A DNA stretch of 64,000 nt from Paractinoplanes durhamensis (lineage in GTDB: Bacteria; Actinomycetota; Actinomycetes; Mycobacteriales; Micromonosporaceae), in contig NZ_BOML01000006.1 of assembly GCF_016862175.1 (NCBI RefSeq), positions 248,001-312,000 on the forward strand. Direction: 5' to 3'. Of this stretch, positions 56,632 to 64,000 are shown one piece after another. A model generated the notes under the pieces. The model had not been told where the DNA came from, did no database searches, and worked only from the letters and a program-made list of their open reading frames with translations. The translations under genes were made by a program, and so were the position numbers. Position 1 is the stretch's first letter. The number at the start of each line of letters is the position of its first letter.

Positions 56632-57758
56632 GCGCCGCCGACGTCTTCCGGCAGCGCTACGGCACCGAGCCCGCCGGCCTGTGGGCCGCCCCCGGACGGG
56701 TGAACCTGATCGGCGAGCACACCGACTACAACGAGGGCTACGTTCTGCCCTTCGCTCTTCCGCAGCGCACGATCGCGGCGGTCGGCCCGGCCCCGGCCGG
56801 CGAGTGGACCGTCTGCTCCACCTTCGCCGACGAGCCGGTCTCGTTCGGGGTCACCGAACCGGGTGAGGTTTCCGGCTGGGCGGGTTATGTGGCCGGCATC
56901 GTCTGGTCGCTGCGGGACGCCGGCTTCGAGGTGCCCGGCGCCCGCATCGCGATCGACTCCGACGTGCCGCTCGGTTCCGGCCTCTCCTCCTCGGCGGCGC
57001 TGGAGTCGTCGGTACTCACCGCGCTGATCGACCTCGGCGGGCTGGACGTTCCGCTGGAGCGGCGGCCGGCACTGGCCCAGCGGGCCGAGAACGTCTACGT
57101 CGGCGCGCCCACCGGCATCCTCGACCAGTCGGCGTCGATCCGCTGTCAGGAGGGCCGGGCGCTGTTCCTGGACTGCCGGACGTACGAGATCGACCAGATC
57201 CCGTTCGACCTGGCCGCCGAGGGCCTGGCCATCCTGGTGATCAACAGCAACGCCCCGCACCAGCACGTCGACGGCGAGTACGGTGCCCGGCGCAAGTCGT
57301 GCGAGGAGGCGGCGCACATCCTCGGCGTGCCGGCGCTGCGCGACGTCACCCCGGACGACCTGGCCGAGGCGCTCGCCAAGCTGGACGACGACGTCATGCG
57401 CCGCCGGGTGCGGCACATCGTCACCGAGGACCAGCGCGTGCTGGACACCGTCGAGCTGCTGCGGGCCGGCCGCACCCGGGACATCGGACCGCTGCTGACC
57501 GCGTCGCACGCCTCCATGCGGGACGACTTCGAGATCACCGTCCCGCAGGTCGACATCGCGGTCGAGTCGGCGCTGGCGGCCGGGGCCTACGGCGCCCGGA
57601 TGACCGGCGGCGGCTTCGGCGGCTGCGTGCTCGCCCTGATCGACACGGCCCGGGCGGACGAGACCGTGGCCGCCGTCGAGGCCGCCTACGCGGAGGCGAC
57701 GTTCACCGCTCCGACCTGCTGGATCGCGACCGCCGGGCCGGGTGCTACGCGGCTCTAG
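56628..57758 (+). CDS. galK: Galactokinase
   Basis: 376 residues. The galactokinase signature [17 protein letters not shown] and the GHMP motif [13 protein letters not shown] are complete; C-terminal TGGGFGGC. It phosphorylates galactose with ATP. It overlaps galE by ATGA. galT is not in this window. The 3' end overlaps the convergent LacI gene by 14 bases. Confidence 0.95.
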   Translation: MSAADVFRQRYGTEPAGLWAAPGRVNLIGEHTDYNEGYVLPFALPQRTIAAVGPAPAGEWTVCSTFADEPVSFGVTEPGEVSGWAGYVAGIVWSLRDAGFEVPGARIAIDSDVPLGSGLSSSAALESSVLTALIDLGGLDVPLERRPALAQRAENVYVGAPTGILDQSASIRCQEGRALFLDCRTYEIDQIPFDLAAEGLAILVINSNAPHQHVDGEYGARRKSCEEAAHILGVPALRDVTPDDLAEALAKLDDDVMRRRVRHIVTEDQRVLDTVELLRAGRTRDIGPLLTASHASMRDDFEITVPQVDIAVESALAAGAYGARMTGGGFGGCVLALIDTARADETVAAVEAAYAEATFTAPTCWIATAGPGATRL

Positions 57759-58773
57759 AAGGCCGGCCCAGGGTGCTCTCCCGGGCCACCAGCCGGTGCT
57801 CCACGCAGATCGCGCGGGGCGGCACGGTGGCGGCTGATCCGCCACCGAGCCGCTCGGCCAGCAGGTCCACCGCGAACTGGGCGATCCGGGCGGTGTCCGG
57901 CGCGACCGTGCTGAGCGACGGGGTGCTGTAGCGCCCCTCGTCGATCCCGTCGAAGCCGATCACCGCGATGTCCCCGGGCACGTCCAGCCACCGATCCGCG
58001 CAGGTCCGGATGGCGCCGAGGGCCAGCGGGTCGGTGAAGCAGAAGACCGCGTCCGGCGGCTCGGGGTTGCAGTCGAGCAGCCACGCCATCGCCGCGGCGC
58101 CGTCGGCGAGGTGCATGCCCGACACCGTGGCTACCAGCCGCGGATCGACGGCGAGACCGGACTCGGCGTGCGCGGCCCGGAAACCGGCGAGGCGCTGGGC
58201 CCGGGTGACCGCGGACGGCCGGGCCGGTCCGCCGATCGCGGCGATCCGCCGGTGGCCGAGGCGCAGCAGGTGACGGGTCGCGTCGGCGGCCGCCGCGGCA
58301 CCGTCGATCGCCACGTGGTCGGCCGGGCCGCCGCGCATCCGCTCGCCGAGCAGCACCGTCGGCAACCGGTCCCGCCCCATCATCGACGGATCGAGGCCGA
58401 CCGGGCTGAGGATCAGGCCGTCGACGGCGTGCCGGCGCAGGCCGGCGACCAGGTCGCGTTCCCGGCCGGCGCGACCGTCCGTCTGTTCGATCAGAACGGT
58501 CCAGCCGCGCGGCTCGGCGGACCGCACGATCAATCCGGCCAACTCGGCGAAGTAGGGCGAGCGCAGCTCGGGCACGGCCAGCGCGATCACCCCGGAGCCG
58601 CCGCCGCGCAGACGGCGCGCGGTGGGGTTGGGCACGTAGCCGAGCGCGTCGATGGCGGCCTGGACCCGGGCCCGGGTATCGGGAGCGACGTGCGCGAAGC
58701 CGTTGACGACATTGGACACCGTCTTGATCGACACACCCGCGCGGGCGGCGACGTCCTTCAGTCGGGGCGGCAC
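57745..58773 (-). CDS. LacI family transcriptional regulator
   Basis: 342 residues from GTG 58773. HTH: RLKDVAARAGVSIKTVSNVVNG. The periplasmic-binding-like ligand domain follows (PYFAELAGLIVRSAEP; VIGFDGIDEGRYS). A palindrome sits 6-24 bases upstream of the start, so autoregulation is likely. Its effector could be galactose-related, but no similar operator was found upstream of galE. Confidence 0.9.
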   Translation of the reverse strand: MPPRLKDVAARAGVSIKTVSNVVNGFAHVAPDTRARVQAAIDALGYVPNPTARRLRGGGSGVIALAVPELRSPYFAELAGLIVRSAEPRGWTVLIEQTDGRAGRERDLVAGLRRHAVDGLILSPVGLDPSMMGRDRLPTVLLGERMRGGPADHVAIDGAAAAADATRHLLRLGHRRIAAIGGPARPSAVTRAQRLAGFRAAHAESGLAVDPRLVATVSGMHLADGAAAMAWLLDCNPEPPDAVFCFTDPLALGAIRTCADRWLDVPGDIAVIGFDGIDEGRYSTPSLSTVAPDTARIAQFAVDLLAERLGGGSAATVPPRAICVEHRLVARESTLGRPSRAA

Positions 58774-58778
58774 GGCTT

Positions 58779-58797
58779 TGCACGTTACAACGTTGCA
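58779..58797 (-). promoter_or_regulatory. LacI operator
   Basis: Core ACGTT-N2-AACGT (58782-58793), flanked by gc and tg to give a 19-bp near-palindrome 6-24 bases upstream of the LacI start. The size and CG-centred symmetry fit LacI-family operators. Confidence 0.6.
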
Positions 58798-58869
58798 GTA
58801 CTTAAGGCCGATCACCCGGGGGAGCTACCGAACCCCGACAGAATCTCCGCTCCCGATTACCGTGACGTC

Positions 58870-59670
58870 ATGTCCGTGAGCACAGCATGTGCGCCGGCCG
58901 AGGAATCCTCGGTCGTCGTGGAGGGTGATCTGGAAGCTGCGGTTGCCCTGATGTCCGTTTGTGGCCCCTGGAACCATCCGTTGCGGCAGTTCGCCTCGTC
59001 CACATTGAGCAAGTGCCTGGCCGGGCACCCGGAAGCGGTGATCGTCGACCTGTCCGCCCTCGACGACCGCACCTGCGGCAGCGCGACGACCTGGTTGGGC
59101 GCTCAGCAGTCGGCGGCGTTCCTGCAGCCGGTGGTGGAACTGGCCCTGTGCATCCCGCCCGAGCTGCCGCTGGCCGACCGGATGCAGCGCCTCGGCACCC
59201 GCGGCCATCTGCCGGTGTACGCGAAGCTGCGCCAGGCGCGGGTGGCGATCACCGGCCGGCTGCCGTCCGCCGAGCGGATGACGCTGTCCCTGCCGGCCGA
59301 GCCGGAGTCGCCGAGCCTGGCCCGCAACCTGATCACCGAGGCGTGCCTGTCGTGGGAGCTGCCCGGCCTGCTGCACCCGGCCCGGCTGGTCATGTCGGAG
59401 CTGGTGACGAATGCGATCGAGCACACCCGGGCGGCGATCAGCGTGTCGGTGTGCCGGCGTGGGGCCGGCGTTCACCTGACCGTGTCGGACACCGACCCGG
59501 CGCTGCCGACGATGCGGAAACCGGCGAGGCCCCGCCCGGGCCGGCCGTTGGACGACCGGGGGCGGGGCCTGCGCGTGGTGACGGCGACCGCGGACGCCTG
59601 GGGCGCCCTGCCCACGAAGACCGGAAAGATCGTGTGGGCAACGCTGCAGCCGGTTACTGCGCCTCGATGA
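58870..59670 (+). CDS. STAS domain fused to an anti-sigma-type ATPase (RsbW-like)
   Basis: 266 residues from ATG 58870. Residues 20-125 look like an STAS anti-anti-sigma domain (HPEAVIVDLSALDDRTC; no obvious phosphoserine as in SpoIIAA). The C-terminal 120 residues are a HATPase_c_2 kinase: N-box LVMSELVTNAIEHT, G-box DDRGRGLRVVTATADAWG. It could regulate a sigma factor by partner switching within one chain. No sigma gene lies nearby. The 3' end overlaps cysN by 17 bases. Confidence 0.8.
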   Translation: MSVSTACAPAEESSVVVEGDLEAAVALMSVCGPWNHPLRQFASSTLSKCLAGHPEAVIVDLSALDDRTCGSATTWLGAQQSAAFLQPVVELALCIPPELPLADRMQRLGTRGHLPVYAKLRQARVAITGRLPSAERMTLSLPAEPESPSLARNLITEACLSWELPGLLHPARLVMSELVTNAIEHTRAAISVSVCRRGAGVHLTVSDTDPALPTMRKPARPRPGRPLDDRGRGLRVVTATADAWGALPTKTGKIVWATLQPVTAPR

Positions 59671-60952
59671 TCATGCCGGCGCCGACCGTCCGGTTGGTGC
59701 TCTCGTCGATCAGGATGAAGCCGCCGGTGGTGCGGTTACGGCGGTACTCGTCGGCGAGCAGCGGCACGGTGGTGCGCAGCTTGACCCGGCCGATCTCGTT
59801 GAGCCCGAGTTCGCCGGCGGTGTCGTCGCGGTGCAGGGTGTTGACGTCGAGGCGGTACTGCAGGCCGCGGACGACGGTCCGGGCCGTACGCGTGGTGTGC
59901 TTGATGGCGTATTTCGCGCCGATCCGCAGCGGGGCCGTCTCGTCCATCCAGCAGATCATGGCCTCGATGTCCTGGGCCACGGCCGGCGCGTTGTGCGGCC
60001 GGCAGATCATGTCGCCGCGGGAGATGTCGATCTCGTCGCTGAGCCGGACGGTGACCGACATCGGCGGGAACGCTTCGGCGACCGGGCCGTCAGCGGTGTC
60101 GATGCCGGCGATCGTGCTGGTCAGGCCGGACGGCAGGACGAGCACCTCGTCACCCGGCTTGAGCACGCCGGAGGCGACCTGACCGGCGTAGCCGCGGTAG
60201 TCGGTGACCGTGGTGGACTGCGGGCGAATCACATACTGCACCGGGAAGCGCACGTCGACCAGGTTGCGGTCGGAGGCGATGTGCACGTGCTCCAGGTGGT
60301 GCAGCAGCGACGGCCCTTCGTACCACGGGCTGTTCTCCGAGCGGGAGGCGATGTTGTCGCCGTTGAGCGCGGAGACCGGGATGATCGTCAGGTCGGTGAT
60401 CTCGAGCTTGGCCGCGAACGAGGTGAACTCGTCGGCGATCTTGTCGTAGATGTCCTTGTCCCAGTCGACCAGGTCCATCTTGTTGATGCACAGCACCAGG
60501 TGCGGCACGCGCAGCAGCGACGTCAGGAACGCGTGCCGGCGGGACTGCTCGACCAGGCCCTTGCGGGCGTCGACCAGGATCAGCGCCAGGTCGGCGGTGG
60601 AGGCACCGGTGACCATGTTCCGGGTGTACTGAATGTGCCCCGGGGTGTCGGCGATGATGAACTTGCGCCGCGGCGTCGCGAAGTAGCGGTACGCCACGTC
60701 GATCGTGATGCCCTGCTCCCGCTCGGCCCGCAGGCCGTCGGTGAGCAGCGCCAGGTTGGTGTATTCGTCGCCGCGCGCCGCGCTGACCGCCTCGACCGCG
60801 TCCAGCTGGTCGGCGAAGATCGACTTGGTGTCGTAGAGCAGGCGCCCGATCAGGGTCGACTTGCCGTCATCGACGCTGCCCGCGGTGGCGAAGCGGAGCA
60901 GGTCCATGCGCTGCGCCGGAGCGCTTTCCGCCTCCAGGACTGCCTGGCTCAT
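59654..60952 (-). CDS. cysN: Sulfate adenylyltransferase subunit 1 (GTPase)
   Basis: 432 residues. GTPase motifs AGSVDDGKSTLIGRLLYD (G1), DTPGHIQYTRNM (G3) and NKMDLVDW (G4). With CysD it makes adenosine 5'-phosphosulfate from ATP and sulfate. There is no C-terminal APS kinase (CysC) domain. The ATG overlaps the cysD stop by one base (TGATG). Confidence 0.95.
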   Translation of the reverse strand: MSQAVLEAESAPAQRMDLLRFATAGSVDDGKSTLIGRLLYDTKSIFADQLDAVEAVSAARGDEYTNLALLTDGLRAEREQGITIDVAYRYFATPRRKFIIADTPGHIQYTRNMVTGASTADLALILVDARKGLVEQSRRHAFLTSLLRVPHLVLCINKMDLVDWDKDIYDKIADEFTSFAAKLEITDLTIIPVSALNGDNIASRSENSPWYEGPSLLHHLEHVHIASDRNLVDVRFPVQYVIRPQSTTVTDYRGYAGQVASGVLKPGDEVLVLPSGLTSTIAGIDTADGPVAEAFPPMSVTVRLSDEIDISRGDMICRPHNAPAVAQDIEAMICWMDETAPLRIGAKYAIKHTTRTARTVVRGLQYRLDVNTLHRDDTAGELGLNEIGRVKLRTTVPLLADEYRRNRTTGGFILIDESTNRTVGAGMIIEAQ

Positions 60953-61863
60953 CAGAAGTAGCCCTCTCGCTTGCGGTCTTCCATCGCTGCCTCGGAGACC
61001 TTGTCGTCGCCGCGGGTCGCTCCCCGCTCGGTGATCCGGGTCGCGGCGACCTCGGCGATCACCTTCTCCACCGTGTCCGCGTCGGAGAGCACGGCGGCGG
61101 TCTGCGACGCGTCACCCACCGTCCGGTAGCGGACCCTCCGGACCTGCGCGGCCTCGCCCTCGCGCAGACGGATGAACTCGTTGACGGCGTAGTGCATGCC
61201 GTCGCGCTCGACGACCTCGCGGTCGTGCGCGTAGTAGATGCTCGGCAGCGGGATGTTCTCCCGCTCGATGTAGTGCCACACGTCGAGCTCGGTCCAGTTC
61301 GACAGCGGGAACACCCGGATCGACTCACCCGGGTGATGCTTGCCGTTGTAGAGCCCCCAGAGCTCCGGGCGCTGGTTCTTCGGATCCCACTGACCGAACT
61401 CGTCGCGGAACGAGAACATCCGCTCCTTCGCCCGCGCCTTCTCCTCATCCCGCCGCGCCCCGCCGAACAGCGCGTCGAACCGGTACTTCTCCACCGCCGC
61501 CAGCAGCACCGGCGTCTGGATCCGGTTACGGGTGCCGTCCGGCAGCTCGCGGACCAGGCCGGTGTCGATCGCCTCCTGCACGCTGGCGACGACCAGGTTG
61601 AGGCCGAGGGTCGCGACCCGGGAGTCGCGGTAGTCGAGCACTTCCGGGAAGTTGTGGCCGGTGTCGATGTGCATCACCGGGAACGGGATCCGCGCGGGCG
61701 CGAACGCCTTCTCGGCCAGCCGCAGCATGACGATCGAGTCCTTGCCACCGGAGAACAGCAGAACCGGGCGCTCGAACTCGGCCATCACCTCGCGCATCAC
61801 AAAAATGCTCTCGGCCTCGAGAGCATCCAGATGTGAGACGCGGTATGGCTTCGGCTGACTCAT
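60952..61863 (-). CDS. cysD: Sulfate adenylyltransferase subunit 2
   Basis: 303 residues. The PP-loop ATP-pyrophosphatase motif FSGGKDSIVML and FPVMHIDTGHNFPE are complete. It forms the catalytic adenylyltransferase with CysN. The gene lies 42 bases after cysQ and is followed directly by cysN. Confidence 0.95.
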   Translation of the reverse strand: MSQPKPYRVSHLDALEAESIFVMREVMAEFERPVLLFSGGKDSIVMLRLAEKAFAPARIPFPVMHIDTGHNFPEVLDYRDSRVATLGLNLVVASVQEAIDTGLVRELPDGTRNRIQTPVLLAAVEKYRFDALFGGARRDEEKARAKERMFSFRDEFGQWDPKNQRPELWGLYNGKHHPGESIRVFPLSNWTELDVWHYIERENIPLPSIYYAHDREVVERDGMHYAVNEFIRLREGEAAQVRRVRYRTVGDASQTAAVLSDADTVEKVIAEVAATRITERGATRGDDKVSEAAMEDRKREGYF

Positions 61864-61905
61864 CGGTGTTTCCCGACCTTTCCGGGGGGTTGCTTACGGT
61901 CGTTG

Positions 61906-62796
61906 TTACGGAAGGTGACGCTGCAACGCTGCAAGCAACTGAGGAGCCAGGTCCTTCCGGCAGACCACGAGGTCCGGCAGCTTCGGATCGGCCTCGTTGT
62001 ATTTCAGCGCAGAACCGTCGATTCGGCTAGCGTGTAGGCCGGTGGCCAAAGCCACAGCGACCGGCGCGGCGGAGTCCCACTCGTACTGCCCGCCGGCGTG
62101 AATATAGGCATCTGCCTCGCCGTTTATGACCGCGGCGATCTTCACACCGGCCGAACCCATGGGCACCAACTCGGCATTGATTTCTTCCGCCAGAGCGGTC
62201 ACGAAGGCGGGCGGACGGGTCCTTGAGGCAGCGATGCGCATCGATTTGCCGTCACCGTTGTCGATCGGCATCGGCGGATACGCCGGCGGGTGATCGGTGG
62301 CCAGCGTCCGATGCCGGGCCGGCATCGCGACGGCACCGGCCGCCAGATGACTCGGGTTACCGGAATCGGAACTCCAGAGAGCGACGTGTACCGCCCAGTC
62401 GGTGCGACCCTCCTCGGAGAACTCCCGGGTGCCGTCCAGCGGGTCGATGATCCAGACCCGGTTCGCGCCGAGCCGCTCCGGGCGGACCGAGCTGGGCTCG
62501 CCGTCCTGCCAGGCGACCCGGGAGTGGTCGTCCTCCTCGGAGAGCACCGCGTCGGCCGGGCGCCACCGGGCCAGCTCGGCGCAGAGCAGATCGTGCGCGG
62601 CCCGGTCGCCGGCGGTCTTGAGCGCCTTGCCGTCCGCGTAGCCGATCTCGTCACGGACCTGCAGCAGCAGCTGGCCGGCCCGGTCCGCGAGCCAGCGAGC
62701 GAAGGCCGCGTCGATGACCGGCGGGGTGCCACCGGCGTCGGCGCCTTCGCGCTGGTTGAGAAGGCGCGCCGACGTCTCTGTCCGCTCGCTAGTCAT
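61906..62796 (-). CDS. cysQ: 3'(2'),5'-bisphosphate nucleotidase CysQ-like
   Basis: 296 residues from ATG 62796, which has GGGGAG 9 bases upstream. Li-sensitive phosphatase motifs: SEEDDHS (metal), DPLDGTREF and the C-terminal YEWDSAAPVAVA. It removes the 3'-phosphate of PAP, the by-product of sulfate reduction, or dephosphorylates PAPS. The first gene of cysQ-cysD-cysN. Confidence 0.9.
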   Translation of the reverse strand: MTSERTETSARLLNQREGADAGGTPPVIDAAFARWLADRAGQLLLQVRDEIGYADGKALKTAGDRAAHDLLCAELARWRPADAVLSEEDDHSRVAWQDGEPSSVRPERLGANRVWIIDPLDGTREFSEEGRTDWAVHVALWSSDSGNPSHLAAGAVAMPARHRTLATDHPPAYPPMPIDNGDGKSMRIAASRTRPPAFVTALAEEINAELVPMGSAGVKIAAVINGEADAYIHAGGQYEWDSAAPVAVALATGLHASRIDGSALKYNEADPKLPDLVVCRKDLAPQLLAALQRHLP

Positions 62797-62831
62797 GTTC
62801 TGCCACTCCCCAAGGTCAAGTACGCCCGACT

Positions 62832-64000
62832 TCAGTACGCTCCGGATGAACGCACCACGGCGGTCATCGTCCGTAAAAGGATCACCAGGTCCAAGCTGAG
62901 CGACCAGTTCTCCACATAGCGCAGGTCCAAGCGGACGGCTTCCTCCCATGGCAGGTCCGATCGTCCGGAAACTTGCCAAAGGCCCGTCATGCCAGGTTTG
63001 ACGGCCAACCGGCGCCGCACGTCGTCGGCGTAGGCGGCCACCTCCGACGGCAGCGGAGGCCGCGGCCCCACCAGCGACATCTGCCCGAGCGCAACGTTGA
63101 GCAACTGCGGCAGTTCGTCCACCGAGAACCGGCGCAACCAGCGGCCCACCCCGGTGACCCGCGGATCGTCACGGATTTTGAAGAGCACACCGTCGTGCTC
63201 GTTGAGATGCCGCAGCTCGGCCAGCCGTGCCTCGGCGTCGACGTACATACTCCGGAACTTGAAAATGCGGAACAGGCGGCCGTCGCGACCGACCCGTACC
63301 TGACGAAAGAGTACCGGCCCCCGAGAGGTCACCCGCACACACAGTGCGACGGCCAGCAGCAGCGGGCCGAAACCGGCGAGCAGCATCAGCGCGCCGACCC
63401 GATCGAAAAGGTCCTTGACCAGCCTCGATCCGCCGTGCAGCCGCGGGTGCTCGACGTGCAGCATGGGCAGCCCGTCGAACGGCCGGATCGTGGTGCGGGC
63501 GCCGGCCACGTCCACCAGCGCGCTCGCCACCACCAGGTCGACCTCGTCGCGCTCGAGCCGCCAGGCCAGCCGGCGCACCGCGGCGCCGTCCAGCTCCGGA
63601 CAGCTGAGCACCACCACGGTGTCCGCGTCGGCCTGCTCGACCGCGCTCGCCACGTCGTCGAACGTGCCGAACACGGTCAGCCCGGTCACGCCGACGCCGT
63701 CATGCCCGGCCGGCAGGCACGCGCCCACCACCTCGAGTCCGTGATAGCGCTCCCGCCGCAGTTGCCGGGCCATCCCGATCACCGACAGCTCATGCCCGGC
63801 CAGGATCACCCGGCGCAGACTCTCCCCCCGGGCGCGGGCCAGGTGCAGCCGCTTGCGCAGGGCGAAACGCAACACCACGGAGGTGCAGATCGCGGTGGGC
63901 AGGGCGGCGAGGACATAGCCTCGGGCCAAATCAAGATCTAGCGCGTACGACACCAGGGCCGCGCCCGCGATCAGGCCGACCCCACCCCGCAGCACGCGCT
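62832..64000 (-). CDS. Polyprenyl-phosphate sugar-1-phosphate transferase (WbaP/WcaJ family), 5' end outside the window
   Basis: The frame is open to the window edge. The C-terminal bacterial sugar transferase domain is clear: KDLFDRVGALMLLAGFGPLL, GPVLFRQVRVGRDG, KFRSM, LRRFSVDELPQLLNVALGQM and GLWQVSGRS. Before it lies a CoA-binding-like (CoA_binding_3) domain and membrane spans. It transfers a sugar-1-phosphate to undecaprenyl phosphate to start a surface polysaccharide. The rest of any polysaccharide cluster would be beyond 64 kb. The gene is 35 bases upstream of cysQ. Confidence 0.9.
   Translation of the reverse strand, partial: RVLRGGVGLIAGAALVSYALDLDLARGYVLAALPTAICTSVVLRFALRKRLHLARARGESLRRVILAGHELSVIGMARQLRRERYHGLEVVGACLPAGHDGVGVTGLTVFGTFDDVASAVEQADADTVVVLSCPELDGAAVRRLAWRLERDEVDLVVASALVDVAGARTTIRPFDGLPMLHVEHPRLHGGSRLVKDLFDRVGALMLLAGFGPLLLAVALCVRVTSRGPVLFRQVRVGRDGRLFRIFKFRSMYVDAEARLAELRHLNEHDGVLFKIRDDPRVTGVGRWLRRFSVDELPQLLNVALGQMSLVGPRPPLPSEVAAYADDVRRRLAVKPGMTGLWQVSGRSDLPWEEAVRLDLRYVENWSLSLDLVILLRTMTAVVRSSGAY

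Overview
The window is very GC-rich DNA from an actinobacterium. The DUF4349 lipoprotein, cvnABCD conservon, BMP-type nucleoside transporter, a recurrent leaderless promoter pattern and MtbLpdA-like flavoprotein fit the Micromonosporaceae (an Actinoplanes-like genome). This placement is inferred from gene content, not from a marker comparison. No rRNA, tRNA, CRISPR array, phage or intact insertion sequence was seen; the window looks like chromosomal core.

Layout. 1-9.2 kb: end of maf, a PadR-controlled drug-type ABC exporter, an acyl-CoA carboxylase alpha chain, a TetR regulator, then an ATP-grasp / alpha-E / transglutaminase operon that may contain a 30-codon gene. 9.5-20 kb: DedA-like protein, quinone dehydrogenase LpdA, glutamylcyclotransferase-like protein, acetyltransferase, MBL hydrolase, DUF4349 lipoprotein, M20 amidohydrolase and a methylmalonyl-CoA-mutase-type large subunit. 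20-30 kb: Ser/Thr kinase, phosphosugar mutase, GPP34 protein, galE, Nudix hydrolase, upp, deoC and two aldehyde-dehydrogenase-family genes. 30-41 kb: an acidic protein of unknown function, an 800-residue protein joining an IS110-like N-domain to a proline-rich linker and a tail shared with CvnA, then pterin dehydratase-VOC fusion, Lrp regulator, DUF2000, HAD phosphatase and cvnDCBA. 41-52 kb: adenosine deaminase, RlmA-type methyltransferase, DUF4272, thymidine phosphorylase, an extended cytidine deaminase and a complete BMP-type nucleoside ABC transporter. 52-64 kb: TetR regulator, YihY protein, 2'-5' RNA ligase-like protein, trpS, galE-galK with a LacI regulator, an STAS-ATPase fusion, cysQ-cysD-cysN and the 3' part of a polyprenyl-phosphate sugar transferase.

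How it works together. The main theme is nucleoside salvage spread over about 30 kb. The BMP transporter brings nucleosides in; Cdd, Add and DeoA deaminate or phosphorolyse them; a PGM2-type mutase could convert (deoxy)ribose-1-phosphate to the 5-phosphate; DeoC cleaves deoxyribose-5-phosphate and the aldehyde dehydrogenase could oxidise the acetaldehyde; Upp recaptures uracil. Other modules are galactose use (galE, galK), sulfate activation (cysDN, cysQ) and G-protein-coupled signalling (cvnA-D).

The most unusual observations are: the IS110-like protein that carries the same C-terminal tail as the conservon kinase CvnA; the 30-codon gene overlapping both neighbours inside the ATP-grasp operon; short tandem repeats placed exactly over stop codons at three gene ends; a ribosome-site-sequestering hairpin before the M20 gene; a mini-repeat that supplies deoA with a ribosome site; and a cytidine deaminase with a 110-residue extra domain.
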